Below, piece by piece: positions 46,301-58,099 of a DNA stretch of 64,000 nt. Origin of the DNA: Sinonovacula constricta. Its lineage: Eukaryota > Mollusca > Bivalvia > Cardiida > Solecurtidae. The DNA lies in NCBI GenBank assembly GCA_007844125.1, contig CM017567.1, forward strand, positions 45,911,778-45,975,777, given 5' to 3'. A model generated the notes under the pieces. It did no database searches, was not told where the DNA came from, and was given only the letters and a program-made list of their open reading frames with translations. Each line of letters begins with the position of its first letter. Position 1 is the stretch's first letter. The translations under genes were made by a program, and so were the position numbers.

Positions 46301-49300
46301 AAACATTTGTTGTATTTGGCGCCATATGACGTCCTACTATATACAAAAATAGTTTTATCTCTTAAATCAGATGATAATATTCTTGTTAGAAATATAATTT
46401 TTGTGACCACGAGGAAAGTTTAATATAGGCTTTGAGTATTTTATTAGTTACGATTCTTTTCGACTTCGAATTCGTTTTCGCCATTGTCTTTTATTTAGTT
46501 TTATTGAGACGTATCAAAATCAATTCTAGGGATATTAACAATAGAACAGACAAAACTATAACAATTAATACAACATGCATTATAATCATAACTGTATTGG
46601 GGACATTATGGTCTAGATATAACCGTCTTTGTTGTCTTTGGCGCTTCCACTATTTATTATAATATAACACTACTCCTATAACCATTATATTTATACATAC
46701 GTTTAAAAATTGTATTTTCCTTTATAGAGTAAGAAATATAAAATAAAATATGTTTATGTTGTAAACAGCATGTCCTGCTGAATGCCAAAACATCAGTACT
46801 CAGGCCAAACAGTGCTTCGACAGAGTGTTATGTCCCTGCTGCTCTGTACCGTGCCCATCTGATGGCAGTGGAATGTGTGGTGGCAACTGTAAGGATGGAT
46901 ATCACGGTGGAAAATGTTACAACATTTGCCCAAGCAACTGTATCAGGTGTGTTGATGCTCGACAGGGTGGTGGTATTGCCAACTGTACACTCTGTATGGA
47001 TGGCTATTTTTCTACAGCGACCATGTACCAATGTCAGTTAACTTGTACCAGTAACTGTATGACATGTGTGTCAAGCGCTGATAACTGTACATCTTGTCGG
47101 GATGGTTATTATTTGTCAGAATTTTATCAGTGTGTGAAATGTAATGAGACATGTGTAACTTGTAGTTCTTCTAGTTCCTGTACATCTTGCAGAGTCGGAT
47201 TTTACCTTGACAAAGTCCACGAACAATGTCAAAAATGTAATCCAATCTGTTTTGCCTGCAACTCATCTGACGCCTGCACCTGTTCTAATGGGTGCTATAA
47301 TAAAGACAATCTACGGGGTTGTCTAGGTGAAACAAGCCTTTGTTATTATGGCTGTAGAATGAATTTTACTTCAAAATATAACAGAAACGAAAGCGACAGG
47401 TGTGATCAATGTATTGATGGAAATTATGGAATCGAATGTGACTTGCAATGTAAAAGCCACTTGTGAACCAGCACAATGTGAAAGAATATCGGGAAACTGC
47501 TCACGATGTAGGGCTGGATATTATGGGGACACATGTGAAATGTATTGCCCAACTAACTGTCAATCGACTTGTGACAAAAACACAGGCCTATGTGACTCCT
47601 GTAAACGCGGCTTCTACGGAAACAACTGTACACTGTTTTGTCCTACACACTGCCAAGAATGTACTTACACAAAAGGTCAATGCACGACTTGCATTCGGGG
47701 TTTCTATGGTGAGAATTGTGAAGTAACATGTCCAGAGTATTGTGAGTATGGAACATGCAATAATACAAATGGTAACTGTTTTAGTTGTGTTCCTGGATTT
47801 ATGGGACTCAGCTGTGAGGTCAGTATTATCACAACCAGTAGTACAAACGGTCTTGGTCCACCTCTTGTTGTGCCAGTAACCCCGCAGAACTTTGTTGGGG
47901 CAGCTGTAGGCATTACACTGGCGGCTGTGACGATCATTGCTGCTCTTGTTGGCGTTGGTCTCTGGTACTACAGAAAAAGGTAATATAACTGAACTTCGTG
48001 TTGCTTCTGTTCATTTGTTTGTAAAACAACATTGCAAGCACTGAGTTTTTGCATAATGTTTTTTAAAGCAAATGCATTTTTTCATTTACCACCATACTCT
48101 TTTTTGTTAGTATGTTGTCCAATTCTTTTAATTGTTAAATATTATTAATGACTGATTCACGAACAAGATAATTCCTGATTGAAAGAAAATGATATTGTTT
48201 TCATACGTATGATTATATTAATGACTAATTTTAAAACGTGTACACAGAACAGTAGAATTTAAGTTGTATATTCTGCCAGGTAACGCTAATGCAATCAAGT
48301 TCCCTTTACTATTTTTCCAATCGTATTCTTCTTTCCAGAAACCGTGGGATCAGCAGCGGTAAGTATTAGCAAATCAAAGCCACTGCGATTATTTACCTAA
48401 ACCGGCAACGTTTTAAAGTACAAGTATTTGTATTTACTCCTTTTCCTTGTCCAGCATGTGGTTTTCTAATGACCTCCAGTCACTCATACGTTAATAGTTC
48501 AATTGAGAAAATGTGTGTAAATAAACGTTTGCAATATAATGTGTTAGTCCTTTTTTATATTCTGTTTGTTGCGTTTAACTGAAATATTTTTTGATATTAT
48601 AAAAACAATTGTATATAAAATGCATTTGCTGCCTGTAGAAAGTAAAATGTAATAATTTAATAAAAATGAAATCTTAATTTGACAGGGAACCGATCGTTGT
48701 TTAGCATTACTTCAAACATATCGGAAATTGAGAAGGCGGAGAAAGAAATGACCAGCATCGATTCACAGTTAAACAAACTGACGTCTCGTAGGTCAGAGTT
48801 AGAGGCCAAGTTGGAAACACTGAGGAGTAACATACCCTACCAGAATACAAGTTTGTATTTAACTTTTCTTTTCTTTTCTTGTTGTTTTTTGTTGTTTGTG
48901 GTTATTGTCGACGAGCTGGAACCAATGGTAGCAAATAACAATCTTGCTCTAGACTCTGTTTATGCATTATCAAACCACGCGTTCAGCGAGAGGAGGATTT
49001 GACAGGTAAGTTCGGGTTCAGAGAAATTGTTGTCATTTCACCTCATGGCGTTTTTATAGAACAATAACTAATTTATAAGGTAAAGAGGCCCATTTTACTA
49101 ATGTATCCAACAATCTTTGAGTGGGACGACATGTTCATGCATTTGGCAATGAATAAATATATATAAATTTGGAAAACATTTTATATCCTATAAGCACATT
49201 CATAAAATAGTAACAACCCATAAGGTGAGACTTTTCCCTAGATAGTGTAAAAGTAAATTATGAAATGAAAACTAAATATTACTACACACAAATTTTAGCT

Positions 49301-51062
49301 TTTCCTAATTTCATTTTATAGTAAGCCCGAGAAACTACATATAATTAAGAGTTTGAAAGGGTTGATAATGCTTTACCCAACCCAAGTCGGCACTTGATGA
49401 TTTCGAAATCCTTTTGTGTTATAGTCCAAAGTGTAAAGCACAGGTTAAGGGGTCCATGTTAGTTGGCGGGGAGGGCCGATACGGGTAGTTTATCAGGATG
49501 CGGTAACCTCAGCTTCAGCATGCAACCATACACACAATCAGATCAAAATAGTTATGCAGATGCATTGTGTATTTTAGTTCCGCGTCGAAGCATATTCCCA
49601 AGACATTTAGGTCATTCAGACAGAATTTGATTAAATATTAATATTATCTTCGTATTGTTTGAAAAATGAGGAACGTTTATTAAAAGAAAAGGGTCAACAT
49701 TGAATTATATACTCTAAATGATGATACAAAAGAGTTGTCTCGGATTTCGCTGGTAAGTTCGCTTTTGAACTGGAAAGTACTTTGTCAGTATATTGGTAAT
49801 ATATTTATTTTAAATGTTTTATTTATGTTCTATTTGCACAAATTTTAATTTAATCGAAACCAAATCTATAAACTTTAAATATTTCAAGAAATATTTTCTC
49901 GATGTACACGACAAACAGTTTTAAAACAATAAAAAACATGCTATGAACCTGCTGGCCACTATAACGGACAGTTTAAAATAAACAAGACAGTATACCACTT
50001 TGCGGCGTACAGAACCTGATATTTTACATCTCATATTGACTGGACATCATACATGACAAGAAAGCTTTTCGCACAAGAATTGGTTATAAACAATAACAAA
50101 AGATTTTTTTTCTGAAACGAATACAGTTATTTGAGATATCTCCGCTCTATGCACAAAAACAATATGTCATGCAAATATGACGAAATTCCAATCAGTAATT
50201 AAAAAGTTACTCGAAACAAAACTGCCAGGGGACAGACAGATAAACAGACGGATGGACGTACAGACGACATTTCGCGTGGTGTACAAATGTAGATAATTCT
50301 GAGCTACATACATTAGTATAGTGCATATATTACTGTGCTTAGTGGATTTGGAAGATTTTCAATTATAAACCTGGAAGAGGAGAAAAGATAGAGAAAAAAT
50401 CTTTCCAAGTGAACAAATCACACGTTCACAAATACGTAAAATTACCGACAGTTTTAGACAAAATATAATTTATGTTATTGGACAATTTAAAAGTGTTACA
50501 TATTCGTCGGAACTGCACGCCCTACTAAATATTCTTATACATGTATGTGACAAATACGGTTATCTTTCCGTATTGGTTACAGAAGAAAACAATAGATTGA
50601 AACTTTTCAATGTTCCCTTGTAACCCAGAAATAAAGTCGATACGTTTTTGATTAAATGGGAATTGACCGATTATGTTTATTATTGTTTTATGTACATTCG
50701 TTAGGTTGATCTTGCAAAAATTGTTCGTTTAAATGTTAACATATGTTCATATACTTTTATATAACCTTGTCATATTTTTATTTTCACCTCGAAGATGTTC
50801 AATTCATTGCCATTAATTTTCATAATTGTGTGCTTATGACATTTATCTTCCGGTAACTTACTAAGTAATTAAGTGGATCAGGAAAGTTGTTAAACATGTT
50901 GCCTAACCCTAGGTTTAAACTGAACAAACCTTCCTGTTAACCTTATATAATGTACTTTAAATTACTTCCCTGTTTACAGATCGAGCTGATAATGTCGAGG
51001 ACAAGTCGTACGAGATGTTGCAGAGAGGGACAAACGAGTCGCAGTACTCGACTCTCCAGTGA
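43315..51062 (+). CDS. Draper/MEGF10-like multi-EGF receptor with ITAM; 1-nt frame break
   Basis: Six exons: 43315-43332, 44345-44378, 46769-47979, 48339-48358, 48686-48850 and 50980-51062, with matching phases 0, 1, 2, 1, 1. Exons 1-3 build the signal peptide MYFLRQVWGTLILIAAIA, then CPAEC. Residues 19-245 hold furin-like Cys-rich repeats; about 245-385 hold MEGF/SREC-type EGF repeats (C..GYYG..C..CP). The TM segment is about 393-416, a coiled coil about 438-475, and the tail ends YEMLQRGTNESQYSTL, a canonical ITAM (YxxL-x8-YxxL). Draper, CED-1 and MEGF10 are engulfment receptors of this plan that signal through Syk-family kinases and adaptors; a role in phagocytosis is inferred. One extra T at 47461/47462 shifts the frame inside exon 3 and gives TGA at 47464. 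All else is intact, so a sequencing error, null allele or very young pseudogene are the options. An in-frame ATG at 43276 would add 13 residues. Without the extra base the model is 509 residues. Confidence 0.8.
44840..45790. repeat. Dispersed repeat, family P (in intron 2 of the EGF receptor gene)
   Basis: Includes 'CCGGTTTACAGAGCTCTAAC', 'ACAACCGCCATACTGCACC', 'TCCAAATGGATCGGTTTTC', 'CCGTTCCAAGGCGGTAACTG' and 'TTAAATGACTCATCAC'. These blocks recur at 4650-4880 and 35640-36330. This is the longest copy, possibly two abutting copies. Confidence 0.65.
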
Positions 51063-51722
51063 TTGTCTTTGACATGTTGAAGGCAATTATTATTCCTGTT
51101 GATGAGGATAAAACTAACAAGTGCGTGAGCATTTCTCAGACACAAGCTTTATTTAACGACTTTTAGGACTTTCAAGAGAGGACATTTCAAGTGCAAACAT
51201 CGGGGACCATTCACATCAAACTAGCTAGCGCTTAACCATGTGGGGACTACAGACAATTGGCATTGAACATCAAACAAGATGGTGTGATTTGCAACAAATT
51301 CAATGTGACTGGAAACGCACATTGATCATGTTAATACAAATAGTGTATAGCTAAATCAGCTATACTCATTTGGATCTTGCCTGATAATGTTCGACAATAA
51401 CTGCTGCATATTTTCTATCAAGATGTCTTGTTGTATGTGCACAATTGTATGAACACGGCTTCTACATGTAAATGTATTCGTTCCTAAAAAGCACTGTGGA
51501 TGGCGCCATGTTCTTTAAACAAATGAAATACGGCATTTTTATTCAGAGACATTACGGTAATTATTAAAGTGTGTTAGATAGCATAATAACATGTATATTA
51601 GATTTTATTTCAGTCCAAATTGTATAAACTCATCAGTCATTTGAAATTGTTTATGTGTCATGTCTATATGTATGATTTGTTTTAATTGTATTTGTTACAA
51701 CAATGTGCTATGTACAAACCAC

Positions 51723-51728
51723 ATTAAA
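51723..51728 (+). terminator. Candidate poly(A) signal of the EGF receptor gene
   Basis: ATTAAA about 660 bases after the stop codon. Canonical AATAAA hexamers appear only near 51960 and 52060. Confidence 0.35.
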
Positions 51729-51739
51729 ACTCTGTTATG

Positions 51740-53480
51740 TTCTAACCGGACGTCTTTCCTTAAGTTCAAAGATAATTTCTGCTAAATCTGTCTTTGGTCG
51801 TTTTTGTTATTTTTTTTAATAACAACCTTTTGACGTATTTTTATATTTGGTTGTATCGTTACAATTTGTTGCTTTGTAGACCTCTTTCATAATCAGGATT
51901 ACCCGCCCCTTTTTACTTTGTTTTCTTTTAGAAGCTAGAAAGCATCTCCTGTATTTAGCAAATAAACAATTCGTTCCTGTTTACTTTTTTGCCATAGCTG
52001 TATATCTTCTTTTTATTATATTTGATGTGTTACATCAATATTTATCATTTATACTTTTAAAATAAAACATAACATGTAGCATCATTTTTAGATTTTGTTT
52101 TTCTTGTTGTATTTACGTTGCCTGTTAATTGTTATTTTTTCACTTTTAATTTTATTCGTGTATCAATTGCAGTTAGAATCAGGGTGGACTGATACAAGTT
52201 TTAGGAAAGAGTTAATAGCAAACTTACTATATTTAGACATACTTTAGCCAATGAGTTAAGATAACAAATATTTATCTCGCGCTAATACTCTACTTCTCCC
52301 AAATTGAAGCTGTAACCTCAAAACATCGCACAGACAGATGTTGATGCATTGATAAATGGAGTTATTACAATCACGTATTTAGTTGTGCAAACATTATTAA
52401 CTGGATTGTGACGGTAAAATGATATACAGTCATGTTTTAAACTTTTTAACAACCACAAGGTTTTGCTGTTGTTTCGATGTTTTTATGAGGCAAAATGTAC
52501 CACTTTGGGGCATTAGCTCAACGGTGACCTTTGATGCTCTGCATAAATGCTTTCTTGTTATAAAAAGTCAAATTACTGTACTACGGCACCAAGAAAGATG
52601 TAATTTCCCTTTCTAGGCATAGAGTGATTAAATCCTTTAATATAACGATATGATATGATATGATATGGTATGAACTTTCCCCTTATTGTTAAAAATGATG
52701 TAAAGTGGAGTGTGAAGAGTACATCTACATCACGGGGCGCAAACCGGCATTGAACAGGGACGGCACCATTCCAAACATCGGTACATCTGTAATTACATCG
52801 TCCTTGCCTTCTATTGACGAAACAGTCAGTCTGCTGAGATGTCCAGCGTAGTTGGACGAAAGCATCGGGCAAAGATTTCAAACATATATTGTGAGTGAAA
52901 ATGAAATGTTTATATGGTTATTTATAATAAATAAAACCACGTAGATGAGTTTACATCAGAAGAAAAGTTAATGAGTCTAATATTGCATGTTCCTAGACGA
53001 CCGTATTAGTAAATGAGCATAAGGAGGCGAGAGCATCAGAAGTATCGAACCTTATGTGTTGATGTGTTTTGATTGTAAGGTTGTAAGAGAGGGGTAGGGG
53101 TAGGACAGAAGGCCCCCGCACAACATCATTTCCAGTCATTTTGGCTAGATGGACAGAATCCATTCCGTGAATCTCTCCCGGGAGTTTTCCAACTGACCAT
53201 CTACTAGGCCGATACATTTGCGATATCCCGCCTGCGGCTTCACTGCCTTCTGTGGCTCTGTAACAGGTTATGTATGACACAGGTTATTCGTATCATCCAG
53301 CATCTCTGAAATGGCGCACTCGGGATATTTATTTAAATCACAGTAGTGTAGTGTTGACGAAAAATAACAGGGAGAAGTTTTAAATTCAGCGTATTTTTTG
53401 GTTTAATTCGGTACCCAGGAAAACAATTATTGTACTTATTTAAGTTAAAATTAAGTTATATAATTTACTAATAAAAGAGA
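51740..53480. other. Intergenic; GC-richer open stretches on the minus strand
   Basis: Open minus-strand stretches at about 52690-52875 and 53005-53250 are less AT-rich than the surroundings. The second follows an acceptor-like CCTGTTACAG. No family is recognised and no consistent exon join was found, so no gene is called. Confidence 0.3.
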
Positions 53481-53484
53481 TGCT

Positions 53485-53555
53485 ATTATCGGCGCAATCG
53501 GTAGAGCTTCGGCTCCAAGTACGGGACACCCCGGGTTAGATCCCGGGCAGCGACA
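53485..53555 (+). mobile_element. SINE family 1 tRNA-like head fragment
   Basis: 'GGCGCAATCGGTAGAGCTTC', 'GGCTCCAAGTACGGG' and 'CCGGGTTAGATCCCGGGC' resemble the 10671 head with a mutated B box. The usual SINE body is absent. Confidence 0.6.
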
Positions 53556-53595
53556 TAGACATAGACAGAGATGAATACATTATTCTCATAATTAA

Positions 53596-53960
53596 GGTGG
53601 TATCCGACAGTTTTGAACATTTTTGTCCTCTCATGCATTCAAAAAAAATGTTACATAAGACGCTCCGGCGAAATGATGTTAATAGGTGCCTGCATATAGG
53701 GGAAAAGCATAACACGCCATTTGTCGTTATAAAATGTATTTTCTATCCGTGCCACGCTGCACAGTTAGCTAGTTTAAAGCTAAAAAATCACGTGACCACG
53801 TACGATCACTTTACATTATACATCCGGGTAATCAGCTCTAACTCTAATTTTTCATTCAATCCTCATCGTGCTTATTTATAGAAATAACGGACAATTAAAG
53901 CGATGCATTTCACTATTTACACTATGTGACAATTGATGTAGAGTGATGCTATCAGAAATT
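53596..53960. mobile_element. MITE-family copy, inverted relative to 30941, one TIR
   Basis: Begins with GGTGGTATCCGACAGTTTTG and continues 'CCGTGCCACGCTGCACAGTT', 'AATCACGTGACCACGTACG' and 'CATCCGGGTAATCAGCTCT', the complement of the 31150-31260 interior. The other terminus is not found. Confidence 0.7.
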
Positions 53961-54955
53961 AGATTCAGTTCATTTGGGTGTAATATTGATGAAATTAGTA
54001 ACTCAGAGTTATTCTTGAAGGAATAGTGTTTTGGTCCCATCCGGTAGCACTTATAAGCAATTGTTTTAGACCTAATTTTATTAAAACTGCAATAATATAG
54101 AATGTATTGTATGTTAAATAAACAGATTCTATTACTCGATTATAATGACTCTGTAAAACTTTTGCCCAATTCAATAATATATATTTTTTATAAAAAATTG
54201 TTGGAGCTCAAGACCGAAATCCTGTTAAGATATCAAAGGGTATCTATTAACTATATTACTTCCGCGCTATAAGACTACTATTGTAGAACTCATATGATTT
54301 TCATTAAAACTGTTATGTAGGTGGTGGCGAGGCTGTGTCACCCTCGTTTTTCCATCGATCGTTGTTTGTATATTGGGAAAGAAAATTTAAAAAAAACTAG
54401 TTTTGCTGGCATAGTGCAATATTTCAAAGTTACAACCGGATTCTAGTCTTATTTATTTTTTAACAAATACGCATTAATATTGCCTGAATTAAAATATCTG
54501 TTCGACGGTGGAGATGTATCTTAAAAACGCGATGGTGCTTTAACACTCGGAACACCTCGGTCATATCTACAACATCCGGATACCGCTGAATAGTTACGAA
54601 TAATTACTTAAACTTATTTTCATGCATGCATTCGATAAAATATGAATATATAATTGATATAAAACTTGGTAAACATTTATAAAAATAAATAAAACAAGTT
54701 TAACAATAAAAATAACTCAATCTAAAACACTTTTTAAGCAGCAAATCATAAACAAAAACTATTGCACTGAACGTAAATTTGTGTACTTAAATGTTGTCAA
54801 TATATCTATATCTAATAAAATACATCCTTTTACGCTATTTAATCAGAATCCGTACTATTTCCGACCCACCTCGCACAATAAACTTTATCCAGTTGTTTTC
54901 TACGATGTAGTGTTTCTAACGAGCACTAACGGGGAGCTAACTGTGTAGTTACTAG
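53961..54955. other. Intergenic, nothing recognised
   Basis: AT-rich non-coding sequence. Confidence 0.35.
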
Positions 54956-55439
54956 GGTAAACATTTTTACAGGAAAATGAAATTCCTTCAATTATCTCCG
55001 TCAAATTGTAGGCTATTAAACAAAACCACCAGTTACCCAAAGCTGAATTACTTACACAAATCAATATTAATCGCACGAAAATATCGTGCACTGATGTCAC
55101 GCTTTACTGACCATCATAACAGTGACTGCGTAACATTTAGGGAAAATAATTTCTTTCTAATTCGTTCCTCAAAGGAAATAAATTATATTTTCCACAGTTA
55201 TCTCCGTCAAATTGTATTAAAGAAAAACACAACACAATTTAAGTTTCAATATTAAATTGTAATTTGTAAACGAAGCACTTGGGTAACCGATGAAATTTAA
55301 AGAACGGGACAATTTATCTAAAATTTCTCTAAAATTTTTACACAAAATGGTAGAATGTTAACGATAATTATTCTAATAATCAATACCAATAATATTAATA
55401 TACAATTACATGTACATTGTTCATTTTGCATCAGCTCAA

Positions 55440-55605
55440 GATTACTCTACTTAACTATGGTTTTACAACTTCATAGTCCCAACGATAAAATCACAGATAA
55501 ACGTTCTTTTCAATGCTCTTTAACGTATCCATCTTTGGCACTGTCACTAAGCCAACGGCAGGGTCTCTTTAATCCCTTTAATGGCCGCAGTAGTTGCACC
55601 ACCTG
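55440..55605 (-). pseudogene. Tyrosine recombinase C-terminal fragment (DIRS)
   Basis: Minus-strand frames give GGATTAAIKGIK, then after a frameshift WLSDSAKDGYVKE, and an ending SLGL followed by a stop. The W-x-S-x-x-A-K-x-G-Y block matches the C-terminal region of DIRS recombinases, with the presumptive active-site tyrosine in GYV. Confidence 0.65.
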
Positions 55606-55615
55606 AACATAACGA

Positions 55616-56270
55616 ATGTACATATCAGACATCTCTGTCATAGTTCTGGCAATACTGCCTTATATCAGACAATTCTGTCTTATCTCTGGCGATACTGCCT
55701 CATATCAGACAATTATGTCTCATCTCTGGCAATACTGCCACATATCGGACAATTCTGTCTTATCTCTGGCTAAACTGCCTTATATCAGACAATTCTGTCT
55801 TATCTCTGGCAATACTGCCTCATATCAGACAATTCTGTCTTATCTCTGGCAATACTGCCACATATTGGACAATTCTGTCTTATCTCTGGCTAAACTGCCT
55901 TATATCAGACAATTCTGTCTTATCTCTGGCAATACTGCCACATATCGGACAATTATGTCTCATCTCTGGCAATACTGCCACATATCGGACAATTCTGTCT
56001 TATCTCTGGCAATACTGCCTCATATCAGGCAATTCTGTCTTATCTCTGGCGATACTGCCTCATATCAGACAGTTATGTCTCATCTCTGGCAATACTGCCA
56101 CATATCGGACAATTCTGTCTTATCTCTGGCAATACTGCCTCATATCAGGCAATTCTGTCTTATCTCTGGCAATACTGCCTCATATCAGACAGTTCTGCCT
56201 TATCTCTGCCAGTACTGCCTCATATCTGACAATTCTGTCTCGTTTCTGGCAATCCTGCATTTTCACACTT
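55616..56270. repeat. 40-bp minisatellite, ~16 copies
   Basis: The unit ACAATTCTGTCTTATCTCTG plus GCAATACTGCCTCATATCAG has variants (CGATACTG; TAAACTG; CACATATCGG) that alternate, suggesting 80- and 120-bp higher-order repeats. The 220-residue open frame is repeat-derived. Confidence 0.95.
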
Positions 56271-56404
56271 TCCATTGAAGGGAAATAACTCTACAAAACA
56301 CAAGTAAGTAATCACATTAATCTCCCTTTAAAAAATCAATTCTTAAAAACAAGCCATCGAAATTTTAAATCTATATTTCCAAAAATTCCTTTCCCGGACT
56401 AACA

Positions 56405-57560
56405 CCGAGTTTAAAACTCTTTTCTCGTCGGCAAATCTGTCCAATCCTTAAATACTAGACACAAAATGTCCATTTTGACAGAGAAAAGGCCAGAATACAG
56501 CGGATTCCCAGCAAGGCACAACGATAACGCCTTTCGCTTTATCGGATTCCATCTTTGAAAATACTCTGTTAAAAATGGGAATAGGTGGAACAAAATATCC
56601 AAACTCATTGCTCCAAATCTCTGTGAATGCATCTACGCCTGTAGAAGATAGATTCCAAAGTCCGAAATAGAAACGAACTACTTTCGGTTTATTTTCTGAA
56701 GCAAACCAGTCAATCTCAAACTGACCAAAACGTTTTTGCAGTAAATAAAAGAGATGTCCCCAATAATCAAAGTCAACAATTTTTGATAAATAATCAACTT
56801 TTTCATTTTCTGATCGAGGAATCCATTCTATCTCAAGAAGAATTTATTTGTCAAACAAAACTGATGAGATATGTATGAGATATGTCTTGTAAACGTTTTT
56901 TCATAGAGCCCTGTTTTACTATCGTAGCAACGGCTAAAATATAAGAAAACTATTTAACTCTTTCATGAGCCAAAATATGCGCTAATGACTGTAAAACTCT
57001 ATACATAGCTTTGAGTTCTCTCCAAGTGGAAAACATGAGTGATTCTTTACGATCCCAATTACCTTTAAACATCATTTATAGCCGACACTTCGTACCCTGC
57101 ATAACCCGTGCTACCCGCATCAGAGTATACTATTATCGAACTCTTTTGACGTTGAAATATGTTTCTTCCGTTTATCAAACTGACATTGGACTCCCAAAAT
57201 AATAATTGTCCTACGGACTCTGGAGAAAGAACAATATATGAATCCCAGTGAACGGCGGTAAGTACATACGCACTTAAATATCTTGTCATAATCTCTGTCA
57301 CTTGACCTAACACCACTGACTTTGAAATAAGTTACCCGACAATACTAGCAACTTTTCGTACAATAACCCGTCTATGAACTTTGTGCGCTTTTAAAAAGCT
57401 CAAGAGTAGTATCATTTGCTATCATCAATCTACAATCCGGAATATAAATAATACCCAAAACTGAATTTAATACAATGCCCAAATATTCCAAAATCTGAAC
57501 AGAGATCCAAATTGACTTTTGTGCGTAAGGTATAAAACCAGAAAGTAGTAAGTCTTTATT
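56405..57560 (-). pseudogene. DIRS reverse transcriptase end and RNase H remnant
   Basis: Minus-strand pieces in changing frames: 'EYLGIVLNSVLGIIYIPDCR', 'GQVTEIMTRYLSA', 'LLFWESNVSLINGRNIF', the RNase H start 'IVYSDAGSTGYAGYEV', then 'IEWIPRSENEKVDYLSK', 'FEIDWFASENKPKVVRFY' and 'GVIVVPCWESAVFWP'. These match the DIRS RT-RNase H region as I remember it. The polymerase core with the catalytic aspartates is absent, so an internal deletion is likely between 57560 and the gag-like part. Confidence 0.7.
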
Positions 57561-57599
57561 AATATCAGACGAAACCTTCTAGGGACTGATAATCTAATG

Positions 57600-57880
57600 A
57601 CTGTACATGGTGCATGCTACCGTACTACACATTTCACTGTTGAATTCATATTGTACTTTGTTACCTTGAAAACGCCACGCAATGTCCCTTTCAGTTTTCA
57701 ACATCTTCACTTCGTTGACAACACTTTGTGAATTTCCTTGAAATTCTGCACGCAGAGCTCTTACGTCCTGTCGCTGCTGTCTTAGTTAAGAAAAACTTCT
57801 CTTAATAAAGACTCAGATCTTTGTTCAGCAGAAGATTATCTTCATTCATTTCGGCCATGCCACATTTACAATTTAACCAC
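57600..57880 (-). pseudogene. DIRS gag-like remnant
   Basis: Minus-strand fragments 'VKMLKTERDIAWRFQGNKVQ' and 'YEFNSEM' resemble the N-terminal gag-like ORF of DIRS elements (WR..GN..Q..FN). Broken by stops. Confidence 0.5.
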
Positions 57881-58099
57881 TCAGCGTCGTGTTTAGCGCA
57901 GCAAAATTATCTATGTAAACCTGTCGGTAACCCACAGCTGAATGACTTACACAAATCAATATTAATCGCACGGAAATATCGTGCACTGATGTCACGCTTT
58001 AGTGACCATCTTAACAGTGACTGCGTAACCTCAAGAGAAAATAATTTCTTTCTAATTCGTTCCTCAAACGAAATAAATTATATTAATCTTTGAAACAGA

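Larger units (their letters stand above)
54960..58095 (-). mobile_element. Decayed DIRS-type (tyrosine recombinase) retrotransposon
   Basis: On the minus strand the order is gag-like remnant (57880-57600), RT end plus RNase H region (57560-56405), tyrosine recombinase C-terminus (55605-55440). It is flanked by direct repeats (57905-58090 and 54990-55200) sharing 'TTACACAAATCAATATTAAT', 'GTGCACTGATGTCACGCTTT' and 'ATTTCTTTCTAATTCGTTCC'. DIRS elements use a tyrosine recombinase instead of a DDE integrase. A 40-bp minisatellite sits between RNase H and recombinase. Many stops and frameshifts make it non-functional. Confidence 0.72.

Noticed and set aside
48851..49002. Read-through of exon 5 to a stop at 49002
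   Set aside because: Possible intron-retained isoform, but the extension is hydrophobic and unlike family tails, while the spliced model yields an ITAM.
54977..55255. Conserved plus-strand peptide shared with 57821-58093
   Set aside because: The similarity reflects the DIRS-flanking direct repeat, and substitutions show no clear protein-level constraint.
55616..56278. 220-residue ORF
   Set aside because: Product of the 40-bp minisatellite (period 40 residues).
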